DNA from: Xanthomonas arboricola pv. juglandis
GTDB lineage: Bacteria > Pseudomonadota > Gammaproteobacteria > Xanthomonadales > Xanthomonadaceae
Assembly: GCF_001013475.1 (NCBI RefSeq)
Contig: NZ_JZEF01000001.1
Location: forward strand, 1,055,458 to 1,119,457
Length of the DNA: 64,000 nt
Reading direction: 5' to 3'
Position 1 is the stretch's first letter; each line of letters opens with the position of its first letter. A program made the position numbers and the translations under genes. The notes beneath the pieces were generated by a model. That model was not told where the DNA came from and did no database searches. It was given only the letters and a program-made list of their open reading frames with translations. Positions 17,485 through 26,115 of this stretch are shown here, in pieces.

Positions 17485-18369
17485 TCAGTCGATGTAGCGC
17501 TTGAGCAGATCGCCATACGCATCGATGCGGCGATCGCGCAGGAACGGCCAGATGCGGCGCACGTGTTCGCTGCGCTGCAGGTCGACGTCGCAGACCAGCA
17601 CCGTCGGGTCCTGTCCGGCTTCGGCGATGAACTCGCCCTGCGGCCCCAGCACATGGCTGTTGCCCCAGAACTGGATGCCCGACGCGCCCAACGGCGAGGG
17701 CTCATGGCCGACGCGGTTGCACGACAGCACCGGCACCCCGTTGGCGACCGCATGGCCGCGATGGCTGAGTACCCAGGCATCGCGCTGGCGCTCCTGCTCC
17801 GGTTGCTGGTCATCCGGATCCCAGCCGATTGCGGTGGGGTAGAGCAACAGTTCCGCACCGGCCAGCGCCATCAGGCGCGCCGCTTCGGGGTACCACTGGT
17901 CCCAGCACACCAGCACGCCCAACCGGCCGACCGAGGTGTCGATCGGTGCAAAGCCCAGATCGCCCGGGGTGAAATAGAACTTTTCATAGAAGCCCGGGTC
18001 GTCCGGGATATGCATCTTGCGGTACTTGCCGAGCAGGCGGCCGTCCTTTTCGAACACGACCGCGGTGTTGTGATACAGCCCGGCTGCGCGGCGCTCGAAC
18101 AACGAGGCCACCAGCACCACGCCGTGTTGCTTGGCCAGCGCCCCTAGCCGCTCGGTGCTGGGGCCGGGGATCGGCTCGGCCAGGTCGAATTCGTCCACCG
18201 ACTCGTGCTGGCAGAAATACGCACCGTTGTGCAGTTCCTGCAGCAGCACCAGCTTGGCGCCCTGTGCGGCGGCTTCGGCCACGCGCGATTCGATGATGGC
18301 CAGATTGGCCGCGGCGTCGCCGTGGTTGCGCTCCTGGATCAGCGCGACGGGAAGGAGATGACGGGTCAT
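17485..18369 (-). CDS. aguB: N-carbamoylputrescine amidase
   Basis: A 294-residue carbon-nitrogen hydrolase that converts N-carbamoylputrescine to putrescine. The nitrilase triad is visible: Glu in LVLLQELHNGAYFC, Lys in GRLLGKYRKMHIPDD and Cys in GRLGVLVCWDQWYPEAARL. The stretch HNGAYFCQHESVDEFDLAE and the segment AIGWDPDDQQPEQERQRDAW are characteristic of the AguB group rather than other nitrilases. Its upstream neighbour on the same strand is aguA, which makes its substrate, so the pathway assignment is strong. An 80-nt gap separates the two genes. Confidence 0.94.
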   Translation of the reverse strand: MTRHLLPVALIQERNHGDAAANLAIIESRVAEAAAQGAKLVLLQELHNGAYFCQHESVDEFDLAEPIPGPSTERLGALAKQHGVVLVASLFERRAAGLYHNTAVVFEKDGRLLGKYRKMHIPDDPGFYEKFYFTPGDLGFAPIDTSVGRLGVLVCWDQWYPEAARLMALAGAELLLYPTAIGWDPDDQQPEQERQRDAWVLSHRGHAVANGVPVLSCNRVGHEPSPLGASGIQFWGNSHVLGPQGEFIAEAGQDPTVLVCDVDLQRSEHVRRIWPFLRDRRIDAYGDLLKRYID

Positions 18370-18449
18370 GGCGATTCGTCCAGCGAAGTGGCGCACTAAG
18401 GTAGCGCGCGATGGTGTAACACCGGCCTGCCGGCCGGAACAGGAGTGAC

Positions 18450-19484
18450 TCAGGCAGCCCGCAGACCGGCGGGCAGTTGCATGGTCAGACAATGCAGGCT
18501 GCCGTTCTGCCAGATCAATGGGCGGCATGGCACCGGCACGATGACATGCTGCGGAAACGCCTCGGCCAGCACCGCCTGCGCGCGCGCATCGGCCTTGTCG
18601 CCGTAAGCCGGCATCAGCACCGCACCGTTGACGATCAGGAAATTGGCGTACGAGGCGGCCAGACGCCGACCCTGGTCCAGGATCGGCTCTGCCCACGGCA
18701 ACACGAACAGCCGATACGGCTGCCCATCGGCCTTGCGCAACGCAGCCAGTTCGGCGCCCATCTCCTGCAGTTCGGTGTAATGCGAATCGCTGGCCACATC
18801 GCAGCCCTGGTAGACGATCGCATCCGGGCCGGCGAAGCGCGCCAGCGTATCGATATGCGCATCGGTGTCGTCGCCTTCCAGATAGCCGTGATCCAGCCAC
18901 AGCACGCGGTCCTGCGCCAGCCACGCGGCAAGATCGGCACTCAGCGAATCGCGCGTGCGCTGCGGATGCCGCTCATGCAGGCACTTCCAGGTGGTCAGCA
19001 AGGTGCCCGCACCATCGGTCTCGATCGCACCGCCTTCCAGCGCAAAGTCCACCGTCTGCACCTGCGAGGGCACGAACACCTGCGCCGCATCCAGCGAGGT
19101 GACCAGCTGATCGTCCAGGCTGGCCTCGAACTTGCCGCCCCAGCCGGTGAAGCGGAAATCCATCAAGCGGAAACCGCCGTCCTGGCGCAGCGTGATCGGG
19201 CCCGAATCGCGCAGCCAGGTGTCGTTGTAGGCCGCAACCACGAAGCGCACCTGCGTCATGTCCACCCGTGCCGAGCGCAGCCGCGCTTCCGCGTAGATCT
19301 GCAGGTCGTCATCGGCCACGCACACGATCACCGGCTCGAAACGGGAAATCGCCGTGACCAGCGCGATATAGGTCTCTTCCACCTCGGCAAGACGCTCGGC
19401 CCAATCGGTGCCCGCATGCGGCCACGCAATCAACACGGCGGACTGAGATTCCCACTCGGCAGGAAAGCGAACGCTATCGGTCAT
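18450..19484 (-). CDS. aguA: Agmatine deiminase
   Basis: A 344-residue enzyme of the peptidylarginine deiminase-like superfamily that hydrolyses agmatine to N-carbamoylputrescine and ammonia. Typical features: N-terminal FPAEWESQSAVLIAWPH, the acidic RDSGPITL and ALEGGAIETDGAGTLLTT segments, LDHGYLEGDDTDAHIDTLAR with the catalytic Asp and His, and the C-terminal nucleophile in QNGSLHCLTMQLP. Followed by aguB, this gives the arginine-decarboxylase-dependent route to putrescine. It is first gene of the minus-strand cluster; the region upstream (19485-19748) holds a hairpin and tandem repeats. Confidence 0.94.
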   Translation of the reverse strand: MTDSVRFPAEWESQSAVLIAWPHAGTDWAERLAEVEETYIALVTAISRFEPVIVCVADDDLQIYAEARLRSARVDMTQVRFVVAAYNDTWLRDSGPITLRQDGGFRLMDFRFTGWGGKFEASLDDQLVTSLDAAQVFVPSQVQTVDFALEGGAIETDGAGTLLTTWKCLHERHPQRTRDSLSADLAAWLAQDRVLWLDHGYLEGDDTDAHIDTLARFAGPDAIVYQGCDVASDSHYTELQEMGAELAALRKADGQPYRLFVLPWAEPILDQGRRLAASYANFLIVNGAVLMPAYGDKADARAQAVLAEAFPQHVIVPVPCRPLIWQNGSLHCLTMQLPAGLRAA

Positions 19485-19537
19485 AACCTAACAAACACCT
19501 ATCAATGCCCAACCGAAGCCAGGCTGTTAATTCAATC

Positions 19538-19667
19538 CCCGCACATGGATGTGCGGGCTCTTGCGAGGGACTCGCCTTAAGTCGGCTCTTGCGATGGACT
19601 CGCCTCAAGTCGGCTCTTGCGAGGGATTCGCGTCGAACCGCCACTTGCGAAGGACTCGCCTTACCGA
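19538..19667. repeat. Hairpin plus four tandem 28-bp repeats upstream of aguA
   Basis: A 9-bp-arm hairpin (19538-19557) is followed directly by four head-to-tail 28-bp units at 19556-19583, 19584-19611, 19612-19639 and 19640-19667. All share CTTGCGA.GGA.TCGC; units 1 and 2 differ at two positions and units 3 and 4 are more diverged. No spacers lie between units, so it is not a CRISPR array. The block lies between aguA and a small gene, both on the minus strand, about 70-180 bp before the aguA start. Confidence 0.8.
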
Positions 19668-19748
19668 CTCGCAGCGATCGCTTCCCGCACACCATTGGAT
19701 CAAACCACTGTTGCAGTCACCCTCCGATCCAGCCCGAACAACCCGCGA

Positions 19749-20078
19749 TCACTTGATCGGCGGTTTGGGCCCGATCTCGTTGGCATCGGCCTGGTTGGCC
19801 ACCACGTCGATCACCCGGCTCTTTTCGAAGTACACGGTGAAGGCCGGATACACCCAGCGGTGGATCGTCGGCCACTGGCGCTTCTGGCCACCGCGCGGCG
19901 CCAGCTTTTCCTGCGGCGCGCCATAACGGCCTTCGACCTGGCTCATGCTGTCGCCGCGCAGGGGCAGGGCAGCGGCAGGCTTCTGCTGCGCACGGTCGAT
20001 CAGCAGCGTATCGGCCGACGCAACGGCACTGATCCCCATCAGCGCGATCAGCGGCAGGACAAACAAACGGTTGCGCAT
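19749..20078 (-). CDS. Small exported protein of unknown function
   Basis: A 109-residue protein with a clear Sec signal peptide (MRNRLFVLPLIALMGISAVASA). The mature part contains GDSMSQVEGRYGAPQEKLA, then IHRWVYPAFTVYFEKSRVID and a C-terminal Pro/Lys tail. The pattern 'GDSMSQVEGRYGxP ... WVYPxFTVYFE..RVIDVV' is reminiscent of the SmpA/BamE-like fold, in which a turn after a GMT/DSM helix start is followed by two strands, but homology is not certain. It is a single gene on the minus strand, upstream of the tandem repeats. A periplasmic location is likely; no enzymatic motif is visible. Confidence 0.75.
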   Translation of the reverse strand: MRNRLFVLPLIALMGISAVASADTLLIDRAQQKPAAALPLRGDSMSQVEGRYGAPQEKLAPRGGQKRQWPTIHRWVYPAFTVYFEKSRVIDVVANQADANEIGPKPPIK

Positions 20079-20264
20079 GTCATCTACTCCCCAGTGGACA
20101 AGATTCGGATGGTGATTACAGCAAAAACCAGGACCGGCGTGCTTGCAGATCGGTGTTACCCAACGCCGCGCCGGATGTCTGCCAGCGCAACCGTTACGCG
20201 GAGCCGGCCGGGCGGCCGCGCATTCCAGCCTGCATCAGGCAATCGTCGGCGTGAAGCATCGGCC

Positions 20265-20290
20265 AAGAAAAAACCGCCCGGAGGCGGCTT
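20265..20290 (-). terminator. Intrinsic terminator of the L36 gene
   Basis: On the minus strand a GCCGCC-TCCG-GGCGG hairpin is followed by TTTTTTCTT, about 30 nt after the rpmJ stop codon. This is a classical rho-independent terminator. Confidence 0.8.
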
Positions 20291-20318
20291 TCTGGGGTCT
20301 TGCACGCGCGGCGAAAGC

Positions 20319-20444
20319 TTAGCGCTGACGCGCCTTGAAACGCGGGTTCGACTTGCAGATCACGAAGACCTTGCCGCGGCGGCGGACCACCTTGCAGTCG
20401 CGGTGACGGGTCTTCGCAGACTTCAGGGAGGACAGGACTTTCAT
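20319..20444 (-). CDS. rpmJ: 50S ribosomal protein L36, zinc-ligand-poor (YkgO-type) form
   Basis: A 41-residue protein beginning [20 protein letters not shown] and ending in [14 protein letters not shown]. In zinc-binding L36 four ligands (three Cys and a His) are present; here only two Cys (residues 17 and 30) remain, and the first Cys and the His positions carry other residues. This is the 'C-minus' paralogue type that replaces the zinc form under zinc limitation in many bacteria, although in some lineages it is the only copy. The gene stands alone with its own terminator. It is too short for usual gene-length cut-offs. Confidence 0.92.
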
Positions 20445-20616
20445 GGCACACCTCGGCGTAAACGGTTGGATTCGATGGAAGAGTGCCCGCTATCGAGGGT
20501 GCACCCGGAATTAAGCCGGAAATTCTAACCGGCTTTTCGTCGTGCTTTCAAGTGGTTGCATCGCAATCCCCGCGAGCGGCGCTACACTACCGCCTGATGA
20601 CCTTCCGGAAACCTGA

Positions 20617-21300
20617 ATGACCGACCTTTCGCCCGTCCTCACCATCGATGGTCCCTCCGGCGCCGGCAAGGGCACCGTGAGCCGGATCGTGGCCGCCCGG
20701 CTGGGCTGGCATTACCTCGATTCGGGCGCACTGTATCGCGCGGTGGGCGTGGCAGCGAGCTGGGCAGATCTGGATGTCTCCGACCCGGCCGCGCTGGTGC
20801 GCTGCACCTTCGACACCAGGGTGGAGTTCGACGACGCCGGCGAGGCAGGGCTACGGGTGCTGGTCAACGGCGTGGACGCCACCGGCGAGCTGCGCCTGGA
20901 GACCACCGGCGCGCTGGCCTCGGCGATTGCGGCCATTCCCGAGGTGCGCAGCGCACTGAAGGAGCGCCAACGCGCATTCAGGCAGGTGCCCGGCCTGGTC
21001 GCGGACGGGCGCGACATGGGCACGGTGATCTTCCCCGATGCCGCCTTCAAGGTGTTTCTGACCGCCAGTGCCGAAGAACGTGCGGGCCGTCGCCATAAAC
21101 AGTTGATGGAAAAGGGTGTTTCGGTTATCTTTGACGACCTGCTGCGCGAGATCATGGCTCGAGATGCCCGTGATGCGCAGCGGGTGGTGGCGCCATTGCG
21201 GCCGGCCGAAGACGCCGTGCTGATCGATACCAGCGGAATGGGGATCGAGGATGTCGTCCAGCGTGTGGTCGGGTTGTTAGCCGCTCGCACGTCGTCGTAA
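20617..21300 (+). CDS. cmk: Cytidylate kinase
   Basis: A 227-residue nucleoside monophosphate kinase that phosphorylates CMP and dCMP. The P-loop [20 protein letters not shown] is at the N-terminus, followed by [38 protein letters not shown] with the conserved GRDMGT, and [19 protein letters not shown] near the lid. The ATG at 20617 was chosen because it immediately precedes the strand leading to the P-loop. It is followed 183 bp later by rpsA, an arrangement conserved in gammaproteobacteria. Confidence 0.96.
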   Translation: MTDLSPVLTIDGPSGAGKGTVSRIVAARLGWHYLDSGALYRAVGVAASWADLDVSDPAALVRCTFDTRVEFDDAGEAGLRVLVNGVDATGELRLETTGALASAIAAIPEVRSALKERQRAFRQVPGLVADGRDMGTVIFPDAAFKVFLTASAEERAGRRHKQLMEKGVSVIFDDLLREIMARDARDAQRVVAPLRPAEDAVLIDTSGMGIEDVVQRVVGLLAARTSS

Positions 21301-21483
21301 GCGTTCCGCAAGCGGGCATGTCCCGCCGACCGTAAGGCGTTCCAAGGCTCCGTCGCACATCCCGTGTGGCGGTTCTATTACTACTTAACCGACTCGCTGT
21401 CCGGAGTCGACCAACAGGCTGGGCGCTTGGCATCTGTCGCATCCGACGATCAACGCCCGTGTGTTCAACTGAGTAAAATTCAA

Positions 21484-23169
21484 ATGACAGAATCTTTTGC
21501 TGAACTGTTCGAAGCCAGTCAAGCCAATCTGGCGAAGCTGAAGCCGGGCTCGATCGTCACCGGTACCGTCGTGGAAGTGCGCGGCGACGTGGTGGTGATC
21601 AACGCTGGCCTGAAGTCCGAAGGCATCGTGCCGATCGAGCAGTTCCGTAATGACGCTGGCGAGATCGATGTCGGCGTAGGCGACCAGGTCAAGGTTGCCC
21701 TCGATTCCATCGAGAACGGCTTCGGTGAGACCGTGCTGTCGCGCGAGAAGGCCAAGCGCGCAATGGTGTGGGACGAGCTGGAAGAGGCGTTGGAAAAGAA
21801 CGAAACCATCACCGGCCGCATCAGCGGCAAGGTCAAGGGTGGTTTCACCGTGGACATCAAGGATGTCCGCGCGTTCCTGCCTGGTTCGCTGGTGGATGTG
21901 CGCCCGGTGCGCGACCCGGCCTACCTGGAAGGCAAGGAACTCGAGTTCAAGCTGATCAAGCTGGACCGCAAGCGCAACAACGTGGTGGTCTCGCGTCGTG
22001 CCGTGGTCGAGAGCGAGCACTCGGAAGAGCGCGAGCAGCTGATGGACAAGCTGCAGGAAGGCGCGATCCTGAAGGGTGTCGTCAAGAACCTGACCGATTA
22101 CGGCGCGTTCGTGGACCTGGGCGGTATCGACGGCCTGCTGCACATCACCGACATGGCCTGGAAGCGCGTGCGCCATCCGTCCGAAGTCGTCAACGTCGGC
22201 GACGAGCTGGACGTGCGCGTGCTGAAGTTCGATCGCGAGCGTAACCGCGTCAGCCTCGGCCTGAAGCAGCTGGGCGAAGATCCGTGGGACAACATCGCAC
22301 GTCGTTACCCGGCCAACAGCCGCGTGTTCGGCAAGGTCTCCAACGTCACCGATTACGGCGCATTCGTCGAGATCGAGCCGGGCGTCGAAGGTCTGGTGCA
22401 CGTCTCCGAGATGGATTGGACCAACAAGAACGTCAACCCGTCCAAGGTTGTGCAGGTGGGTGACGAAGTCGAAGTGATGGTGCTGGATGTCGACGAGGAG
22501 CGTCGCCGCATCTCGCTGGGCATGAAGCAGGTTGCCGCCAATCCGTGGGAAACCTTTGCTGCCACCCACAAGAAGAACGACAAGGTGTCCGGCCAGATCA
22601 AGTCGATCACCGACTTCGGCATCTTCATCGGTCTGGACGGCGGCATCGACGGCCTGGTCCACCTGTCCGACATCAGCTGGAACACCACCGGCGAAGATGT
22701 CGTGCGCAACTACAAGAAGGGCGACACGCTGGAAGCCGTTGTGCTGGCAGTCGATCCGGAACGTGAGCGCATCAGCCTGGGCGTCAAGCAGCTGGAGCAG
22801 GATCCGTTCGGCCAGTACATGGCGTCCAACCCGAAGGGTTCGAAGGTCGAAGGCGTGGTGCGTGAAGTGGATGCCAAGGGCGCCACGATCGACCTGGCCG
22901 ATGGCATCGAAGGCTACGTCGCTGCACGCGACATCGCCAACGAGCGTGTGGACGACGCGACCCAGCACCTGAAGGTCGGCGACAAGATCGAAGCCAAGTT
23001 CGTGGGCATGGACCGCAAGGGCCGCACCCTGCAGCTGTCGATCAAGGCCAAGGACGATGCCGAAATGCGCGAAACGCTGGAGGAATACCAGTCTTCGGCC
23101 GCATCCGGTGGCATGACCCAGCTGGGCGCGCTGCTGCGTGCACAGTTGAACAGCAACAAGTCCGAGTAA
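21484..23169 (+). CDS. rpsA: 30S ribosomal protein S1
   Basis: A 561-residue RNA-binding protein made of six S1 (OB-fold) domains, needed for translation initiation on structured mRNAs. The start [16 protein letters not shown] is typical. Domain repeats show as [18 protein letters not shown] (1), [18 protein letters not shown] (2), [20 protein letters not shown] (3), [20 protein letters not shown] (4), [19 protein letters not shown] (5) and [18 protein letters not shown] (6). The start at 21484 has no strong Shine-Dalgarno sequence, as is usual for rpsA, which is autoregulated through its leader; the 183-bp upstream gap is such a leader region. A 12-bp-arm hairpin follows the stop codon. Confidence 0.97.
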   Translation: MTESFAELFEASQANLAKLKPGSIVTGTVVEVRGDVVVINAGLKSEGIVPIEQFRNDAGEIDVGVGDQVKVALDSIENGFGETVLSREKAKRAMVWDELEEALEKNETITGRISGKVKGGFTVDIKDVRAFLPGSLVDVRPVRDPAYLEGKELEFKLIKLDRKRNNVVVSRRAVVESEHSEEREQLMDKLQEGAILKGVVKNLTDYGAFVDLGGIDGLLHITDMAWKRVRHPSEVVNVGDELDVRVLKFDRERNRVSLGLKQLGEDPWDNIARRYPANSRVFGKVSNVTDYGAFVEIEPGVEGLVHVSEMDWTNKNVNPSKVVQVGDEVEVMVLDVDEERRRISLGMKQVAANPWETFAATHKKNDKVSGQIKSITDFGIFIGLDGGIDGLVHLSDISWNTTGEDVVRNYKKGDTLEAVVLAVDPERERISLGVKQLEQDPFGQYMASNPKGSKVEGVVREVDAKGATIDLADGIEGYVAARDIANERVDDATQHLKVGDKIEAKFVGMDRKGRTLQLSIKAKDDAEMRETLEEYQSSAASGGMTQLGALLRAQLNSNKSE

Positions 23170-23197
23170 GCGCGTAGCGCTCGCAAGAGCGTGATGG

Positions 23198-23223
23198 ATC
23201 GGCCCGGGCTTGCCCGGGCCGAT
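23198..23223 (+). terminator. Hairpin after rpsA
   Basis: Perfect 12-bp arms (ATCGGCCCGGGC and its complement) with a 2-nt loop lie 29 nt after the rpsA stop. There is no T run, so it may attenuate or protect the transcript rather than terminate fully before ihfB. Confidence 0.6.
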
Positions 23224-23257
23224 TCCGATGTGTCAGTCGAAAAAAGCAAGTCTTCCC

Positions 23258-23569
23258 ATGACCAAGTCCGAATTGATTGAAATCCTGGCGCGACGTCAAG
23301 CGCATCTGAAGGCGGACGACGTGGATCTGGCAGTCAAATCGCTGCTGGAAATGATGGGGCAGGCGCTCTCCGATGGTGATCGGATCGAAATCCGCGGGTT
23401 TGGCAGCTTCTCGCTGCATTACCGCCCGCCACGTCTTGGCCGTAATCCGAAGACCGGCGAGTCGGTCGCGTTGCCGGGCAAGCATGTTCCGCATTTCAAG
23501 CCTGGCAAGGAATTGCGCGAGCGTGTCAGCTCCGTGGTCCCGGTCGATCTGCTGGATGCGGCTGACTGA
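23258..23569 (+). CDS. ihfB: Integration host factor subunit beta
   Basis: A 103-residue DNA-bending protein of the HU/IHF family. [20 protein letters not shown] begins the dimerisation helices; the beta arm region contains [20 protein letters not shown] with the conserved GFGSF and, next, [20 protein letters not shown] with the DNA-intercalating proline loop. The C-terminus ends PGKELRERV. Start ATG at 23258 follows an AAGCAAG weak ribosome site. Location directly after rpsA is the standard rpsA-ihfB order. It would bend DNA in recombination, replication and transcription, together with IHF-alpha encoded elsewhere. Confidence 0.96.
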   Translation: MTKSELIEILARRQAHLKADDVDLAVKSLLEMMGQALSDGDRIEIRGFGSFSLHYRPPRLGRNPKTGESVALPGKHVPHFKPGKELRERVSSVVPVDLLDAAD

Positions 23570-23634
23570 GGTCATTCTGCCGCTGCGTTTATGTCGGCTC
23601 GGTTAAGCTAAGCCTCTTTTGACGGAGTCTGGCC

Positions 23635-23940
23635 ATGAAGGTGTTTCGCTTGCTGGTGATGTTGGCCTTCCTGCTGGTCGGTCTGATCATCGGTGCGGTC
23701 AATTCCCAGGACGTCACGCTCGACTTCCTTTTTTCCAGTGTGCACACGACCTCCGGAATCGCGATCATTGTTGCGCTGCTGGTCGGTGTGTTGATCGGTG
23801 CCGGCATGGTGCTGGTCAGTGTGGTCATTCCCCTCTATTCCAAACTGCGCCAGGCCAACAAGGCGGTTGCAGTCAGTCGCACCGACGCCAGGCCGATCAC
23901 GCCTGCGGCAGTCGAGCCGCGCCCCTTTGATGGACTGTAA
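23635..23940 (+). CDS. lapA: LapA (YciS), lipopolysaccharide assembly protein A
   Basis: A 101-residue inner-membrane protein of the LapA/YciS (DUF1049) family. Two membrane segments are visible, VFRLLVMLAFLLVGLIIGAV and TSGIAIIVALLVGVLIGAGM, separated by the family stretch NSQDVTLDFLFSS. A cytoplasmic tail of about 35 residues with basic character follows. In E. coli, LapA and LapB act together to regulate LpxC stability and LPS levels. The lapB gene starts 6 nt downstream, and both are on the strand and in the order seen in other gammaproteobacteria. Confidence 0.92.
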   Translation: MKVFRLLVMLAFLLVGLIIGAVNSQDVTLDFLFSSVHTTSGIAIIVALLVGVLIGAGMVLVSVVIPLYSKLRQANKAVAVSRTDARPITPAAVEPRPFDGL

Positions 23941-23946
23941 GCGCGT

Positions 23947-25125
23947 ATGGACTTTCTGACCGAGTGGATCTGGTTCTTCCTGTTCGTGCCGTTAGCAGCG
24001 CTGGGGGGCTGGGTCGTTGGCCGCCGGGGTGGTCAACGCCACGGCGATACCCAGGTCAGTCGCCTGTCCAGCACCTACTTTCGCGGTCTGAACTATCTGC
24101 TCAACGAGCAGCCGGACAAGGCGATCGAGCTGTTTCTGCACATCGCCGAACTGGACAAGGAAACCTTCGAGACCCAGGTCGCGTTGGGGCATTTGTTCCG
24201 CCGTCGCGGTGAGGTCGACCGCGCGATCCGGCTGCATCAGGGCCTGGTGCAACGCGCCGACCTGACCGATCAGCAGCGCGTGCAGGCCCTGCTGGCGCTG
24301 GGCGAGGACTATATGAAGTCCGGTCTGCTGGATCGCGCCGAGACCGTATTCACCGAACTGGCGCAACTGGACCAGCGTGCGCCGCAGGCGCTGCGTCACC
24401 TGATCGGCATCTATCAGGCCGAGCGCGATTGGGAAAAGGCGATCGACAACGCCACCCGTTACGAAGAAGTCACCGGCGAGCCGATGGGCAAGCTGATCTC
24501 GCAATTCGAGTGCGAGCTGGCCGACCGCTATCGTGGCCTGAGCAAGCCCGACGAAGCATTGCAGGCGATCGCGCGCGCCTACCAGGCCGATGGCACCTCG
24601 GTGCGCGCCGGCATTCTGGAAGGACGCATCGAAGCCGAGCGCGGACACGACGAAGCGGCCGTACGCGCGTTCGAACGTGCTGCGCGGCATGATCCGGAAT
24701 ACCTGCCGGAGATCATTCCCGCATTGATGGCGGCCTATCGCCGGGTCGGCGATATCGCCGGCGCACGTAATTTCCTGTCCGAGATGACCGAGCACTATCG
24801 CGGCATCGCCCCGGTGCTGGCATTGACCCAGTTGATGGAAGCGCAGGATGGCGTGGCGCCGGCGCTGGCCTATCTGGGCCGTCAGCTCAAGGATCGGCCA
24901 TCGGTCCGCGGCGAATCGGCGTTGATCGACCTGACCCTGGCCGAAGGCAGCGACCCGGTCGGCACCTTGCAGGATCTCAAGCACATCACCGACCAGTTGC
25001 TGGTGCGCAACCCGAGTTACCGCTGCACCCGCTGCGGCTTCGGCGCGAAGACGCACCACTGGCAATGCCCGAGTTGCAAGGAATGGGGCACGGTCAAGCC
25101 GCTGTTGAACTACGCGGTGGTCTGA
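23947..25125 (+). CDS. lapB: LapB (YciM), TPR protein regulating LPS synthesis
   Basis: A 392-residue membrane-anchored protein. An N-terminal membrane segment (WIWFFLFVPLAALGGWVVGR) is followed by TPR repeats (YLLNEQPDKAIELFLHIAEL, VALGHLFRRRGEVDRAIRLH, ALLALGEDYMKSGLLDRAET and further ones). The C-terminus holds a rubredoxin-type metal site, YRCTRCGFGAKTHHWQCPSC, with four cysteines in CxxC pairs. LapB adapts LpxC for FtsH degradation and thus balances LPS and phospholipid synthesis. It sits 6 nt after lapA. The stop overlaps the next gene's start in a TGATG at 25123-25127, indicating translational coupling to a polysaccharide gene. Confidence 0.95.
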   Translation: MDFLTEWIWFFLFVPLAALGGWVVGRRGGQRHGDTQVSRLSSTYFRGLNYLLNEQPDKAIELFLHIAELDKETFETQVALGHLFRRRGEVDRAIRLHQGLVQRADLTDQQRVQALLALGEDYMKSGLLDRAETVFTELAQLDQRAPQALRHLIGIYQAERDWEKAIDNATRYEEVTGEPMGKLISQFECELADRYRGLSKPDEALQAIARAYQADGTSVRAGILEGRIEAERGHDEAAVRAFERAARHDPEYLPEIIPALMAAYRRVGDIAGARNFLSEMTEHYRGIAPVLALTQLMEAQDGVAPALAYLGRQLKDRPSVRGESALIDLTLAEGSDPVGTLQDLKHITDQLLVRNPSYRCTRCGFGAKTHHWQCPSCKEWGTVKPLLNYAVV

Positions 25126-26102
25126 TGCCGCAGGCCTGGCTGTGGTGGTGTCTGTCGCACCTGACGGTCGCGGCACTGGGAACCTGGTTGTTGCGGCGCT
25201 ACGCGCTGCATCGGCGGCTGCTCGACCATCCGGGCGAACGCCGCAGCCATGTGGTCGCCACCCCGCGTGGCGGTGGCATGGCAATCGTGGTGGCGCTGCT
25301 GTCCGGGTGCGTGGCGGCTGGGGTGTTCTGGCCGGCAGCAGGCCCGATACTGGCTTGGTTCGCGGCCGGGCTAGTGCTGGTGGCCGGAGTGGGTTGGTGG
25401 GACGACCATCGTCCGCTCTCGGCCAGGCTGCGTTTTGCGATCCATCTGTTGGCATCGGTCATGCTGGGCTGGCTGGTCAGCCATCACACCGGCAATCTCT
25501 GGGATGGTGTGCTCACCGCCATGGCGTCGGTGGTGTTGATCAATGTCTGGAACTTCATGGACGGCATCAACGGCTTGGCCAGCAGCCAGGCGGCCCTGGC
25601 CGCGCTGGCATTTGCTGCCGTCGTGCCTGGCGCCTGGGCCGGGCCCGGTCTTGCCGTCGCCGCAGCCTGCCTGGGATTTCTGCCGTTCAACTTTCCGCGT
25701 GCGCGGATCTTTCTGGGTGACGGCGGCAGTGGTGCCTTGGGATATGTGCTGGCTGCATTGCTGGCGCTGACAGTGGCCAGCGGGCAGGTGAGCTGGTGGA
25801 TCAGCTGGTTGCCACTGACTGCATTTCTTGTAGACGCCGGCTTCACGCTGCTGTCTCGCATGCTCGCCGGGCAAAGGTGGTGGGAGCCGCATGCCCAACA
25901 CCTCTATCAGCGGCTGGCACGCAGGCTTGAGACGCACGTTCCGGTAACCGGTATTTATTTCGCTTTCAGCGTCGCTGCCGTCTGCTTGTATGTGTTGGTT
26001 CGTCATGATGCAACTTGGCTGCAAGTGTCCGGAGCCCTGGTATGGGGCCTGGGTTCCACCGCAATCTGGTTTTTTCTGCGCGATGGACTGCGCAATTCCT
26101 GA
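25125..26102 (+). CDS. WecA/WbpL-like undecaprenyl-phosphate glycosyl-1-phosphate transferase
   Basis: A 325-residue polytopic membrane enzyme of glycosyltransferase family 4 (MraY/WecA superfamily). It transfers a sugar phosphate to undecaprenyl phosphate to start glycan assembly. Hallmarks: LLDHPGERRSHVVATPRGGG near the start, VGWWDDHRPLSARLRFAIHL (the DD motif), VVLINVWNFMDGINGLASSQ (NxxNFMDGINGL), FNFPRARIFLGDGGSGALGY and the HxH-like EPHAQHLYQRL. About ten membrane helices can be drawn. It overlaps lapB and is followed by a WbpM-like gene and galU, so an envelope polysaccharide (O-antigen type) is the likely product. The exact acceptor and donor are unknown. Confidence 0.9.
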   Translation: MPQAWLWWCLSHLTVAALGTWLLRRYALHRRLLDHPGERRSHVVATPRGGGMAIVVALLSGCVAAGVFWPAAGPILAWFAAGLVLVAGVGWWDDHRPLSARLRFAIHLLASVMLGWLVSHHTGNLWDGVLTAMASVVLINVWNFMDGINGLASSQAALAALAFAAVVPGAWAGPGLAVAAACLGFLPFNFPRARIFLGDGGSGALGYVLAALLALTVASGQVSWWISWLPLTAFLVDAGFTLLSRMLAGQRWWEPHAQHLYQRLARRLETHVPVTGIYFAFSVAAVCLYVLVRHDATWLQVSGALVWGLGSTAIWFFLRDGLRNS

Positions 26103-26115
26103 GTAATGGACTTTT

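Noticed and set aside
19556..19667. Possible CRISPR array
   Set aside because: The repeats are contiguous with no spacers and diverge between units.
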